5,812 nucleotides of DNA from Actinomycetota bacterium (GTDB lineage Bacteria > Actinomycetota > Humimicrobiia > Humimicrobiales > Humimicrobiaceae), in the NCBI GenBank assembly GCA_018894445.1, contig JAHIPJ010000091.1, positions 1 to 5,812 of the forward strand, read 5' to 3'. The notes beneath the pieces were generated by a model. The model saw only the letters and a list, made by a program, of their open reading frames with translations. It had not been told where the DNA came from and ran no database searches. The position numbers and the translations under genes were made by a program. Of the stretch, positions 1 through 5,812 are shown piece after piece (the first letter of the stretch is position 1; each line of letters begins with the position of its first letter).

Positions 1-191
1 AAATGGGTGTGGAAAAGGGAAGGAAAGCAAGAAAAAATTTAAAGATTGGTATCTGTGGTGAACATGGAGGTGACCCGAGTTCAGTGGAATTCTGTCATAT
101 GGTAGGGATGGATTATGTAAGCTGTTCACCATATAGAGTTCCGGTTGCCAGGCTGGCTGCTGCGCATGCGGCAATAAAGGGCGAAGAATAA
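1..191 (+). CDS. ppdK: Pyruvate, phosphate dikinase, C-terminal end (5' truncated by window)
   Basis: Pyruvate phosphate dikinase interconverts ATP, phosphate and pyruvate with AMP, diphosphate and phosphoenolpyruvate in the cytoplasm. Only the end of the C-terminal PEP/pyruvate-binding TIM-barrel domain is present; bases 1-2 belong to a split codon, and the Met at base 3 is internal, not a start. The reading contains the family signature [15 protein letters not shown] followed by [16 protein letters not shown]. The Cys of ICGEHGG (codon 54-56) corresponds to the catalytic Cys831 of the Clostridium symbiosum enzyme. The gene ends in TAA at 189-191, a few residues after the usual helix, so the C terminus is complete. 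In several low-GC Gram-positive lineages ppdK lies just upstream of dnaG-rpoD, often with a dGTPase gene between them; here no gene intervenes. The family call is very secure. Confidence 0.96.
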   Translation, partial: MGVEKGRKARKNLKIGICGEHGGDPSSVEFCHMVGMDYVSCSPYRVPVARLAAAHAAIKGEE

Positions 192-209
192 AAAATATAT
201 TAAAATTTC

Positions 210-276
210 CTAAATATTTAGAAATAACCAATCTAATAAAAAATATATTAGAGGTAAAATAAACATAAGTTTATTT
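210..276. repeat. Three consecutive AT-rich inverted repeats in the ppdK-dnaG spacer
   Basis: The 159-bp gap between ppdK and dnaG holds three neighbouring inverted repeats. The first is a perfect 12-bp palindrome, CTAAATATTTAG (210-221). The second is CTAATA/TATTAG (233-238 with 246-251, 7-nt loop). The third is AAATAAAC/GTTTATTT (257-264 with 269-276, 4-nt loop). All are nearly GC-free, so as RNA hairpins they would be weak, and none is followed directly by a clean T-run; a T7 run comes later, at 301-307. They may act as a weak bidirectional terminator or as protein-binding sites, or may simply reflect composition. The pairing is seen directly; any function is inference. Confidence 0.4.
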
Positions 277-321
277 CATTTATGCAATTAGAATAATTTG
301 TTTTTTTATTTCCCGGAAGTT

Positions 322-349
322 TTGCCACATATATTAATTATTATATTTT
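322..349 (+). promoter_or_regulatory. Weak candidate sigma-A promoter ahead of dnaG
   Basis: TTGCCA (322-327) is followed after 16 nt by TATTTT (344-349), a modest match to the -35/-10 consensus in an otherwise AT-rich stretch. Transcription from it would start near 356, downstream of the GTG at 351, so if it is used the ATG at 366 must be the dnaG start and the leader would be very short. Such AT-rich sequence easily yields matches of this quality by chance, so the call is tentative. Confidence 0.25.
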
Positions 350-350
350 A

Positions 351-2279
351 GTGTTTAGAAGAGAAATGAGCAGAAGTTTAAAAGAGGGCGGAGTAGAGGA
401 ATTAAAATCTAAAGCGGATATTTATAGTGTTGTCTCAAATTATGTGAAGCTTAAAAAAACTGGCAGGAATTATACCGGACTCTGTCCTTTCCATAAGGAA
501 AAAACTCCATCATTTACTGTTGATACTTCAAAGCAGCTTTATCATTGTTTTGGGTGTGGAGAAGGTGGCGATTTAATAAGCTTTATAGAGAAGATTGAAA
601 ATATGGAGTTTATAGAAGCTGTTGAATTTCTGGCAAAAAAGATTGGCTACAATTTAAAGTATAATTACAGTGGTTCTAAAGAGTCATCGAAATTAAAAAA
701 CAGGCTGGTAGAATTAAATGAGCTTGCTAAAAAGTATTTTAATTTCATACTTTTTAACAGCAAAAAGTGTTTGCCTTCTTTAAATTATTTAAAGAATAGA
801 GGTTTTGACGAAAAGACGTTGAAGGAATTTGAAGTTGGGTTCAGCCTGGACAGCTGGGATAATTTTGCAAATTTTGCTAAAAAAAGAGAGTACAAGCCTG
901 AAGAAGTGATAGAGTGCGGACTGGCTATTAAAAGCAATAGAGGTTCAGGTGAGATATACGACCGGTTCAGAGGCAGGATAATGTTTCCCATTGAAGATAT
1001 AGTCGGGAAAACAATAGGTTTTGGAGGAAGAGTTATCTCGGATGCTGGTAAAACTGGCGGTCAGAAAGCAAAGTATATAAACACTCCGGAGACCAGGCTT
1101 TATTCTAAAGGTAAAAATATATATAGAATTTTTCAGGCCAAAAATCATATTGTCAAAGAAGATGAAGTGCTTATAGTTGAAGGGTATACTGATGTAATGG
1201 CCCTGTATCAGTCCGGGATAAAAAATGTGGTTGCCAGTCTGGGCACTGCCCTTACTTCAGACCAGATAAAGCTTTTAGGGCGGTTTACAAAAAATATTGT
1301 GCTGGTTTTTGACAGTGATACAGCCGGTATGAATGCTTCCCTTAAGGGAATTGAAAGATTAAGAGAGTATAATGAGCAGCTTGATCTGTATTATGAAAAT
1401 AATTTAAATATCAGCGTGGCGATACTTGAAGAAGGCTATGATCCTGCTGATTTTATATTTAAAAATGGCAAAGAAATCTTTGCAGCAAAGATTGAAAATG
1501 CTGTAAGCATTATTGATTTTACAATTGATGCAATTATAAAAAAATATAATATTAGCAGCCTGGCCGGTAAACTGAAAGCAAGTGATCATCTCATAAGGTT
1601 TATTTCCACTCTTTCTTCAAGCATTATTCAAGGGGAGTGTATAAAGAGTGTGGCTGAAAAGTTGAATCTTGAGGAAAACCTGCTTCTGGAAGAGATGTTA
1701 AAGAAAAAGTATGATCATAAAAATAGGGCCGTACACTGGAATAAAGATTACGATATCGGGGAAAAAGAGACTGGAAGCGAAAATATCATTCCCTTAAAAA
1801 GAATAGAAGTAGAGGCATTAAAACTGATAATAAATGGGCTGGGAGACAAGATTGACGAACTTTTAAGTCTGGGTCCTGATTATTTTAGATTTGAGGATAC
1901 CAGACAACTTTATCTGATTATAAGAGATGAGATTTCAAGAGCAAGAGAGGATAATAAAAAGGTAAACTTTCCTTTTAAAATTACGTCAGGGGCAATAGAA
2001 AATGAAGATGTGAAAAAATTATATAATTATATTTTATTTAGCGAGTCACATTTTAAGAACAAGAATATTAGTTTGGTAAGTAACGAAATCATCAATAATT
2101 TAAAAGGAATCCGTATTTCTGAAGAAATTGAGAATATCAGGAAAAAGATGATAGAATATGAGAAAAATAAAAATGCGGGCAGTGCTATAAAAAATGAAGA
2201 GGCAGCCAGTAAGTATGATGAACTGTACCGGAGATTAATAGAACTGGAAAAAGATAAAATGAATTTGAGAATACTTTAA
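351..2279 (+). CDS. dnaG: DNA primase DnaG
   Basis: DnaG makes the RNA primers for the leading strand and Okazaki fragments and works at the fork with the replicative helicase DnaB/DnaC. Numbering from GTG 351, the N-terminal zinc-binding domain has a complete CHC2 set (C45, H48, C66, C69) in the contexts [13 protein letters not shown] and CFGCGEGGD. The catalytic core follows: [10 protein letters not shown] at 205-214, YINTPET at 242-248, then the TOPRIM metal-binding residues E277 (EGYTDV), D321 and D323 (FDSDTAG), and the DPADF motif at 364-368. A Lys/Glu-rich C-terminal region from about 485 fits the helicase-interaction domain. At 642 residues it is slightly long for the family. No Shine-Dalgarno precedes GTG 351; ATG 366 is a good alternative, though its purine run AGAAGAG (357-363) is only 2 nt away. 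rpoD follows after 19 bp, so the two are almost certainly co-transcribed. All key residues are intact. Confidence 0.97.
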   Translation: MFRREMSRSLKEGGVEELKSKADIYSVVSNYVKLKKTGRNYTGLCPFHKEKTPSFTVDTSKQLYHCFGCGEGGDLISFIEKIENMEFIEAVEFLAKKIGYNLKYNYSGSKESSKLKNRLVELNELAKKYFNFILFNSKKCLPSLNYLKNRGFDEKTLKEFEVGFSLDSWDNFANFAKKREYKPEEVIECGLAIKSNRGSGEIYDRFRGRIMFPIEDIVGKTIGFGGRVISDAGKTGGQKAKYINTPETRLYSKGKNIYRIFQAKNHIVKEDEVLIVEGYTDVMALYQSGIKNVVASLGTALTSDQIKLLGRFTKNIVLVFDSDTAGMNASLKGIERLREYNEQLDLYYENNLNISVAILEEGYDPADFIFKNGKEIFAAKIENAVSIIDFTIDAIIKKYNISSLAGKLKASDHLIRFISTLSSSIIQGECIKSVAEKLNLEENLLLEEMLKKKYDHKNRAVHWNKDYDIGEKETGSENIIPLKRIEVEALKLIINGLGDKIDELLSLGPDYFRFEDTRQLYLIIRDEISRAREDNKKVNFPFKITSGAIENEDVKKLYNYILFSESHFKNKNISLVSNEIINNLKGIRISEEIENIRKKMIEYEKNKNAGSAIKNEEAASKYDELYRRLIELEKDKMNLRIL

Positions 2280-2283
2280 GTTT

Positions 2284-2290
2284 AGAGGTG
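2284..2290 (+). promoter_or_regulatory. Shine-Dalgarno of rpoD in the dnaG-rpoD gap
   Basis: AGAGGTG lies 8 nt upstream of the ATG at 2299 and fixes the rpoD start. It sits within the 19-bp gap after the dnaG stop, and no promoter fits in this gap. rpoD therefore relies on the dnaG transcript or on a promoter inside dnaG. Confidence 0.8.
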
Positions 2291-2298
2291 AATTTAAC

Positions 2299-3399
2299 AT
2301 GAAGGAAGGATCAGAGTTTAAGTTAGAAGAAGTGAAAATGCTGATCAGCAAAGGTAAAGCTGATGGGCTTCTGACTACTGAAGAAATTGCTGAAACCCTT
2401 TCAGATATAGAACTGTCCAAAGAGCAAATTGAAAATATTTATGAGGTCATTCAGAATCTGGGAATAGAGATTGTAAGTGAAGAAGATGATGACATTGACA
2501 GTAAAAGCCCGGGTAAAAAAAGTGAAGAGGAAATTTTTACTAAAAAACTGGATTTAACCATAAAATCTCCTACAAATGACCCGGTCAGGATGTACCTTAA
2601 AGAAATTGGAAAGGTAAGACTTCTGACCGCTTTTGAAGAAGTTCATCTTGCCAAGAAGATTGAAGCAGGCGATATGAAAGCTAAAAGGATGCTGGTCGAA
2701 GCTAATTTAAGGCTTGTGGTAAGCATTGCCAAAAAATATGTGGGCAGGGGAATGCTCTTTTTAGATTTGATACAGGAAGGCAATCTGGGACTTATAAGAG
2801 CGGTAGAGAAATTTGATTATAAAAAGGGTTATAAATTTTCTACTTATGCCACCTGGTGGATCAGGCAGGCCATAACAAGAGCCATAGCCGATCAGGCAAG
2901 GACCATAAGAATACCTGTGCATATGGTAGAAACAATAAACAAATTAATAAGAACACAGAGACAGCTTCTGCAGAAATTTGGAAGAGAGCCTACCCCGGAA
3001 GAGATTGCAAGGAAAATAAAATTTTCTGCTGAGAAGGTAAGAGAGGTCATGAAAATATCCCAGGAGCCGGTATCTCTTGAGACTCCTATAGGAGAAGAAG
3101 AGGATAGCCATCTGGGGGATTTCATAGAGGATTCGGAAGTTGAAGCGCCTTCTGATGCAGCCTCTTTCACCATGCTCCAGGAACAGCTTCAAGAGGTTTT
3201 AAATACATTAAATGATAGGGAAAGAAAAGTTATCCAGCTGAGATTCGGACTGCAGGATGGTTATCCCCGAACTCTGGAAGAAGTGGGCAGGGAATTTGGC
3301 GTTACCAGGGAAAGAATCAGACAGATAGAATCCAAGACTCTAGGAAAGCTGAGACATCCAAACAGAAGCGGAGTTTTAAGAGATTTTCTCGAGCATTAA
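2299..3399 (+). CDS. rpoD: RNA polymerase primary sigma factor (sigma-70 / SigA)
   Basis: This is the housekeeping sigma factor, which directs core RNA polymerase to -35/-10 promoters. Region 1.1 occupies roughly residues 1-80 and ends in an acidic linker (EEDDDID). Region 1.2 starts at D94 ([11 protein letters not shown]). Region 2 contains [13 protein letters not shown], the core-binding [10 protein letters not shown] segment and the -10 recognition and melting helix [13 protein letters not shown] (180-192). Region 3 starts near 214, and its region 3.2 finger [10 protein letters not shown] is at 269-278. Region 4 has the -35-binding helix-turn-helix at about 325-346 ([20 protein letters not shown]) and ends in the usual LRDFLEH. 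The length of 366 residues matches Gram-positive-type primary sigma factors, which lack the large non-conserved insert of proteobacterial RpoD. A possessed region 1.1 and a perfect WWIRQAI argue against an alternative sigma factor. It is the second gene of the dnaG-rpoD operon. No clear rho-independent terminator follows. Confidence 0.98.
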   Translation: MKEGSEFKLEEVKMLISKGKADGLLTTEEIAETLSDIELSKEQIENIYEVIQNLGIEIVSEEDDDIDSKSPGKKSEEEIFTKKLDLTIKSPTNDPVRMYLKEIGKVRLLTAFEEVHLAKKIEAGDMKAKRMLVEANLRLVVSIAKKYVGRGMLFLDLIQEGNLGLIRAVEKFDYKKGYKFSTYATWWIRQAITRAIADQARTIRIPVHMVETINKLIRTQRQLLQKFGREPTPEEIARKIKFSAEKVREVMKISQEPVSLETPIGEEEDSHLGDFIEDSEVEAPSDAASFTMLQEQLQEVLNTLNDRERKVIQLRFGLQDGYPRTLEEVGREFGVTRERIRQIESKTLGKLRHPNRSGVLRDFLEH

Positions 3400-3466
3400 T
3401 AAAAGTTATAATTTATCCTGTAGATATTTTAAAGCAGAGTTATTTGATTTTGTATCAAGTTAGACC

Positions 3467-3494
3467 TTGAAATAAACTTCTTATATACTATAAT
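3467..3494 (+). promoter_or_regulatory. Sigma-A promoter of tRNA-Asn
   Basis: TTGAAA (3467-3472) and a perfect TATAAT (3489-3494) are separated by 16 bp. The predicted start, near 3501, would leave a 5' leader of about 15 nt before the mature tRNA. The position and quality are what is expected for a separately transcribed tRNA gene. Read-through from rpoD is also possible, since no strong terminator is visible at 3400-3466. Confidence 0.65.
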
Positions 3495-3515
3495 ACCATA
3501 TCGTGTCATCGCTAT

Positions 3516-3590
<75 letters not shown>

Positions 3591-3657
3591 AACTGCACAA
3601 TTTTTCTTAAACACACAGAGTTTTCCTGCCTTTACCCAAACATACCACCCATAAATG

Positions 3658-3690
3658 ATTATCGTTCACCAATTGTTCACTAATCGTTCA
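3658..3690. repeat. Three tandem 11-bp repeats (consensus NNAATYGTTCA)
   Basis: Three units abut exactly: ATTATCGTTCA (3658-3668), CCAATTGTTCA (3669-3679) and CTAATCGTTCA (3680-3690). All end in GTTCA, and neighbouring or alternate units share 7 to 9 of 11 positions. The period is close to one helical turn, so a protein would meet all three sites on one face of the DNA. The last unit overlaps the stop codon and last codons of the - strand gene, and the other two lie just beyond it, 67-99 bp from the tRNA junction. Arm-type recombinase or excisionase sites, or iteron-like sites, are possible; no function is shown. Confidence 0.5.
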
Positions 3691-5077
3691 ATTCGTATCT
3701 TAAAGCTCTACCTTTACCAACAATCTTCAGTATGCCTTTTTCTACCATTTGATTCAATTCTTTTACTGCAATGACCTTTCCAATTGTATTTATCTCTCTG
3801 TATTCCTTATTGCCGATATGATTATGTTCTTTTAAATATTTTATTGTTTTCATCTGTCTCTTATTTAAACCTAATCTTTCAATATATTCCTCGGTAAGTT
3901 TAGACTTTCTAAAGGTAAGTGCTAAACTTGTGCCCGTAAATTCAAATTCGGGTTCTGGTAATCCCCAATCAAAACACCACTCAACTATCTTATTCGTTCC
4001 TGTACCAACTTCCTCTATATATTTAATCAAGAAGAACTGTTTTGCTATAAGTGGGTTCCATGGGATAGACTCGTGCCTCTTTTTTAATGTCTCAACAGTC
4101 CACCCTTCAGGCAGTCTGCCTGGATTCCAAAATTCTATACGGTCGTCAAATATTCTAACCTGCACCTTAGATGTAGACTCATAATCTCTATGAACTATTG
4201 CGTTAACCAAAGCCTCTCTAATAGCCTTTGGTGGATATTCCCACTTTTCTTGTCTCTCTATCTTACCTTCCTCAATCCAAGCAGACATACTGATGTGGTC
4301 GAAAATAAATTTTTCTGTATCTATTACCGCATCTATTATATTGTTTCTAATTGGCTTCAAATCAAGCATTTTGCCGGTAACATCTGTCCCTTTAAACCTA
4401 ATACACTTGATCTCAGATTGCTCAAAGAAATCTTGTGGTCTTTTCCCAAATAATAAGATAGCTGTATTGGTTAATTTTCCATCTACTGTCAATTTTAATC
4501 GAATCAATACTTCCTTTACAGGTAGGCTATCATCTATATCTAATCCTCTTTCAGTCTTTGCTTTTCTTAAGAACCATCTTGCCTTTTTCTCATCAATATC
4601 TTTCCAGTTTGCTCCATCACAAATCTGAGTATCAAAGCGTAGTTTATCTTTATTCTTTTCGATAAGCATCCTTTCATACTCAGACCTCTTCATCTGCTTT
4701 GTTACATCACCAATTCTTATAAAGGGTCTGCCAGAGGCGGTATATGGTTTATCTCTTCCTTTGGTTACCTCTATCACAACAATATTTTTCCCAAAGATTT
4801 TAACAACTTCTATATTTGGATATATTGGTGGATCAGTTTTATCTGTGATTTTATTTACCACCCTTCCAATAGTGTCCTTCCCTATGGTAATCCCAATAAT
4901 CCGGTCTTTTATTCTTTCTTTTTGATCCTTAACTCCAATCAAGACTACACCACCTTCAGCATTGGCGAAGGAGCAGACTACTTCTATGATTCTGTCTGTA
5001 TCAGACAGTGATGGTTTATATTCAACCTTATGGGTTTCCCCTTTTTCTAATAACTGGTTTACTTCTTTTTCCGTCAT
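3680..5077 (-). CDS. Schlafen/AlbA_2 - GHKL ATPase - winged-helix protein (COG2865-type)
   Basis: This 465-residue protein has the architecture often annotated as 'ATP-binding protein' or 'ATP-dependent DNA helicase RecG-like' (COG2865); it has no helicase motifs. Residues ~10-130 form the AlbA_2/Schlafen nucleic-acid-binding domain: E14, VEYK (18-21), FANAEGGVVLIGVKD (37-51) and RPFIRIGD (117-124). Residues ~280-390 resemble a GHKL-type ATPase (HATPase_c_4): REALVNAIVHRDY (287-299) with the likely metal-binding N292, DDRIEFWNPG (311-320) and the glycine-rich VGTGTNK (357-363). From ~405 to the end a winged helix-turn-helix is likely. No signal peptide or membrane segment is seen, so it should be cytoplasmic. 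The ATG at 5075-5077 is preceded by AAAGGA (5087-5092), which overlaps the stop of the upstream gene 13 bp away, indicating co-transcription and probably coupled translation. Known relatives are mainly poorly characterised regulators found in variable regions. A role as transcription regulator, RNA-directed effector or defence factor is open. Confidence 0.87.
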   Translation of the reverse strand: MTEKEVNQLLEKGETHKVEYKPSLSDTDRIIEVVCSFANAEGGVVLIGVKDQKERIKDRIIGITIGKDTIGRVVNKITDKTDPPIYPNIEVVKIFGKNIVVIEVTKGRDKPYTASGRPFIRIGDVTKQMKRSEYERMLIEKNKDKLRFDTQICDGANWKDIDEKKARWFLRKAKTERGLDIDDSLPVKEVLIRLKLTVDGKLTNTAILLFGKRPQDFFEQSEIKCIRFKGTDVTGKMLDLKPIRNNIIDAVIDTEKFIFDHISMSAWIEEGKIERQEKWEYPPKAIREALVNAIVHRDYESTSKVQVRIFDDRIEFWNPGRLPEGWTVETLKKRHESIPWNPLIAKQFFLIKYIEEVGTGTNKIVEWCFDWGLPEPEFEFTGTSLALTFRKSKLTEEYIERLGLNKRQMKTIKYLKEHNHIGNKEYREINTIGKVIAVKELNQMVEKGILKIVGKGRALRYELND

Positions 5078-5090
5078 AAATTTATTTCCT

Positions 5091-5501
5091 TTAGATTTCT
5101 GTTTCTCTTCTACTTTGACTTAGATGCTTTTCTAATTCTTCTTTATCATGAAGACAACAAACATTTCCCTTTAATAGCCCCTCTAAAAATTGTTCTATTG
5201 TTATTTCATCTTTTCCGTAAGACTGAGGATAGAAAGAAAATGGTTTATTACCAGCAAAAATGACAAGTTGAGGATAAAGAGATTTAGCTTTTCTAGTTTG
5301 TTTAATTTTTATCCTTTTATAAACTGCTAAAAACCAGAGAATTTGTGACTTAAGTTCCCATTCTTTTTCTTTATTAATAATTTGCTTATTAATTTTTATA
5401 TTATAAAGAGACCCAATCTTTCTCAGTACTTCCCAAGTTTTCTTAACACCCTCACTATCCTTGCAATCTTTTGGAATATATAAAGTAAACTTAAAAGACA
5501 T
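5091..5501 (-). CDS. Uncharacterised 136-residue protein, possible thioredoxin-like fold
   Basis: I do not recognise the family. The start is well supported: ATG at 5499-5501 follows AAGGAG (5511-5516) by 9 nt, and a near-consensus promoter lies upstream. The order of predicted elements is strand (FTLYIP, 4-9), helix (SEGVKKTWEVLRKIG, 16-30), strand (IKINKQII, 35-42), long basic helix (~48-74), Pro77 before strand QLVIF (78-82), strand PFSFYP, and C-terminal helix (TIEQFLEGLL, 101-110). That order, with a proline just before the third strand, resembles a thioredoxin fold. The position where thioredoxins have CxxC has only C13 (KDCKDS); C115-C116 form a vicinal pair near the C terminus. No signal peptide or membrane segment is evident. 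It is the first gene of a two-gene operon with the AlbA_2/GHKL protein, so a partner or sensor role is possible. The fold assignment is inference by eye. Confidence 0.7.
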   Translation of the reverse strand: MSFKFTLYIPKDCKDSEGVKKTWEVLRKIGSLYNIKINKQIINKEKEWELKSQILWFLAVYKRIKIKQTRKAKSLYPQLVIFAGNKPFSFYPQSYGKDEITIEQFLEGLLKGNVCCLHDKEELEKHLSQSRRETEI

Positions 5502-5510
5502 AGCTGTTGT

Positions 5511-5516
5511 CTCCTT
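5511..5516 (-). promoter_or_regulatory. Strong Shine-Dalgarno of the cassette's first gene
   Basis: AAGGAG on the - strand lies 9 nt before the ATG at 5499-5501. It is the best ribosome-binding site in the window and supports both the reality and the start of the 136-residue gene. Confidence 0.8.
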
Positions 5517-5525
5517 AATATAGAT

Positions 5526-5543
5526 ACCCTACCCTACCTACTA
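5526..5543 (-). repeat. TAG(G)n ladder at the cassette promoter start site
   Basis: Reading the - strand, TAGTAGGTAGGGTAGGGTA is a run of TAG-type units with growing G-tracts, beginning inside the -10 element and covering the predicted transcription start. It is two perfect TAGGG units plus shorter variants. Only three runs of two or more G are present, too few for an intramolecular G-quadruplex. A protein-binding operator or a slippage-prone initial transcribed region is possible. Confidence 0.5.
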
Positions 5544-5568
5544 TATAATGTTTTGTAGATCTTGTCAA
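5540..5568 (-). promoter_or_regulatory. Sigma-A promoter of the two-gene cassette
   Basis: On the - strand a perfect -35 TTGACA (5568-5563) and the -10 TATAGT (5545-5540, five of six consensus bases) are separated by exactly 17 bp. Transcription should start near 5533, giving a leader of about 30 nt to the ATG at 5501. It lies inside the repeat-bounded segment, so the cassette carries its own promoter and does not depend on chromosomal transcription. Confidence 0.75.
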
Positions 5569-5812
5569 GAGCTTTTTCCTAACGCATATATTTGGCTATG
5601 AAGATTAAGTATTTAACACAAAATAATGAATGTCCTATTTATTTAAAAAATCATATTTACTGATGTTATCAACATTGACCAGTCCGGGGAGCCAATTACC
5701 ATCACTCAAACTATCTTCAGAGGTAAATAAATCATTTTAGAAGTACTCATATCTGAAATTCTGCCAGCGTTTTCCTCCGCCCGGCTATTAGGTGAATGTG
5801 AAGAATTATTTA
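5569..5812. other. Gene-free right flank
   Basis: Together with the promoter and leader at 5502-5568 this is just over 300 bases without a gene. Apart from the repeat copy at 5685-5695 and a short inverted repeat ATGTT/AACAT (5663-5667 with 5671-5675), I see nothing convincing. Two short open - strand frames (5706-5810 and 5635-5736) overlap, but neither has a credible start or a recognisable product. A GC-richer patch lies at about 5761-5785. Confidence 0.5.
5685..5695 (+). repeat. attR-like copy of the tRNA-Asn 3' end
   Basis: CGGGGAGCCAA is identical to 3581-3591 and in the same orientation, but no other part of a tRNA precedes it. Sequence to its left does not fold into a T arm, so it is a fragment rather than a second tRNA. 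With the left copy it bounds 2,104 bp containing the two-gene cassette and its promoter. Chance recurrence of a given 11-mer within about 2 kb is roughly 1 in 2,000 for even base composition. Confidence 0.5.

Noticed and set aside
785..1148. Two - strand open frames of 67-68 codons within dnaG
   Set aside because: They lie opposite the intact primase core, have no ribosome-binding sites and resemble no family; they are antisense shadows.
2892..3192. Two - strand open frames of 82-93 codons within rpoD
   Set aside because: They are opposite the most conserved sigma regions and are explained by the codon use of rpoD.
3444..3470. Possible rpoD terminator hairpins (TTGAT/ATCAA and TCAAG/CTTGA)
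   Set aside because: They are mutually exclusive 5-bp stems with few GC pairs and no T-run, and they overlap the -35 of the tRNA promoter, so they are not credible terminators.
3658..3690. CRISPR array
   Set aside because: The 11-bp units abut with no spacers and there are only three; no cas genes are present.
3930..4628. Three + strand open frames opposite the AlbA_2/GHKL gene
   Set aside because: The - strand gene has continuous family motifs across the whole stretch; the + frames show no domain or ribosome-binding site.
3680..5077. RecG-type helicase
   Set aside because: Despite the common database label, there are no Walker A, DEAD-like or other helicase motifs; the motifs seen are AlbA_2 and GHKL ATPase.
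5526..5543. G-quadruplex in the cassette leader
   Set aside because: Only three runs of two or more G are present, and four are required for an intramolecular quadruplex.
5681..5695. A second tRNA gene ending in GGGGAGCCA
   Set aside because: No T arm, anticodon arm or 5' acceptor strand can be found upstream; only the 11-bp tail matches.

Overview
The window is AT-rich bacterial DNA with an ordinary housekeeping half and an accessory half. On the + strand it carries the 3' end of pyruvate phosphate dikinase (ppdK), DNA primase (dnaG), the primary sigma factor (rpoD/sigA) and a tRNA-Asn. The ppdK-dnaG-rpoD order, the compact 366-residue sigma factor without a long insert between regions 1.2 and 2, and the AGA/AGG- and ATA-rich codon use suggest a low-GC Gram-positive-type anaerobe (Clostridia-like) or an uncultured lineage with the same gene order. 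The species cannot be named from this sequence.

Layout. Bases 1-191 are the last 62 codons of ppdK, including its catalytic Cys. Bases 192-350 are an AT-rich spacer with three consecutive inverted repeats. dnaG (351-2279, or from ATG 366) and rpoD (2299-3399) are 19 bp apart and form the classic macromolecular-synthesis operon. A good sigma-A promoter (3467-3494) then precedes tRNA-Asn(GTT) at 3516-3590.

Right after the tRNA the character changes. Two genes on the - strand form a small operon. A 136-residue protein of unknown family (5501-5091), possibly thioredoxin-fold, is followed 13 bp later by a 465-residue protein (5077-3680). The second protein has an N-terminal Schlafen/AlbA_2 domain, a GHKL-type ATPase domain and a C-terminal winged helix (the COG2865-type architecture). 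The operon has its own near-consensus promoter, TTGACA-17-TATAGT, and a strong Shine-Dalgarno. An 11-bp copy of the tRNA-Asn 3' end (CGGGGAGCCAA) recurs at 5685-5695, about 2.1 kb away and beyond the promoter. The simplest reading is a small cassette inserted at the 3' end of the tRNA gene and flanked by attL- and attR-like repeats. No integrase lies inside it. Three tandem 11-bp repeats (3658-3690) sit near its left end.

Functionally, primase and the primary sigma factor couple initiation of replication and transcription. The accessory cassette looks self-contained and is probably regulatory or defensive, but no function can be proven from sequence alone. The last ~240 bases hold no convincing gene.
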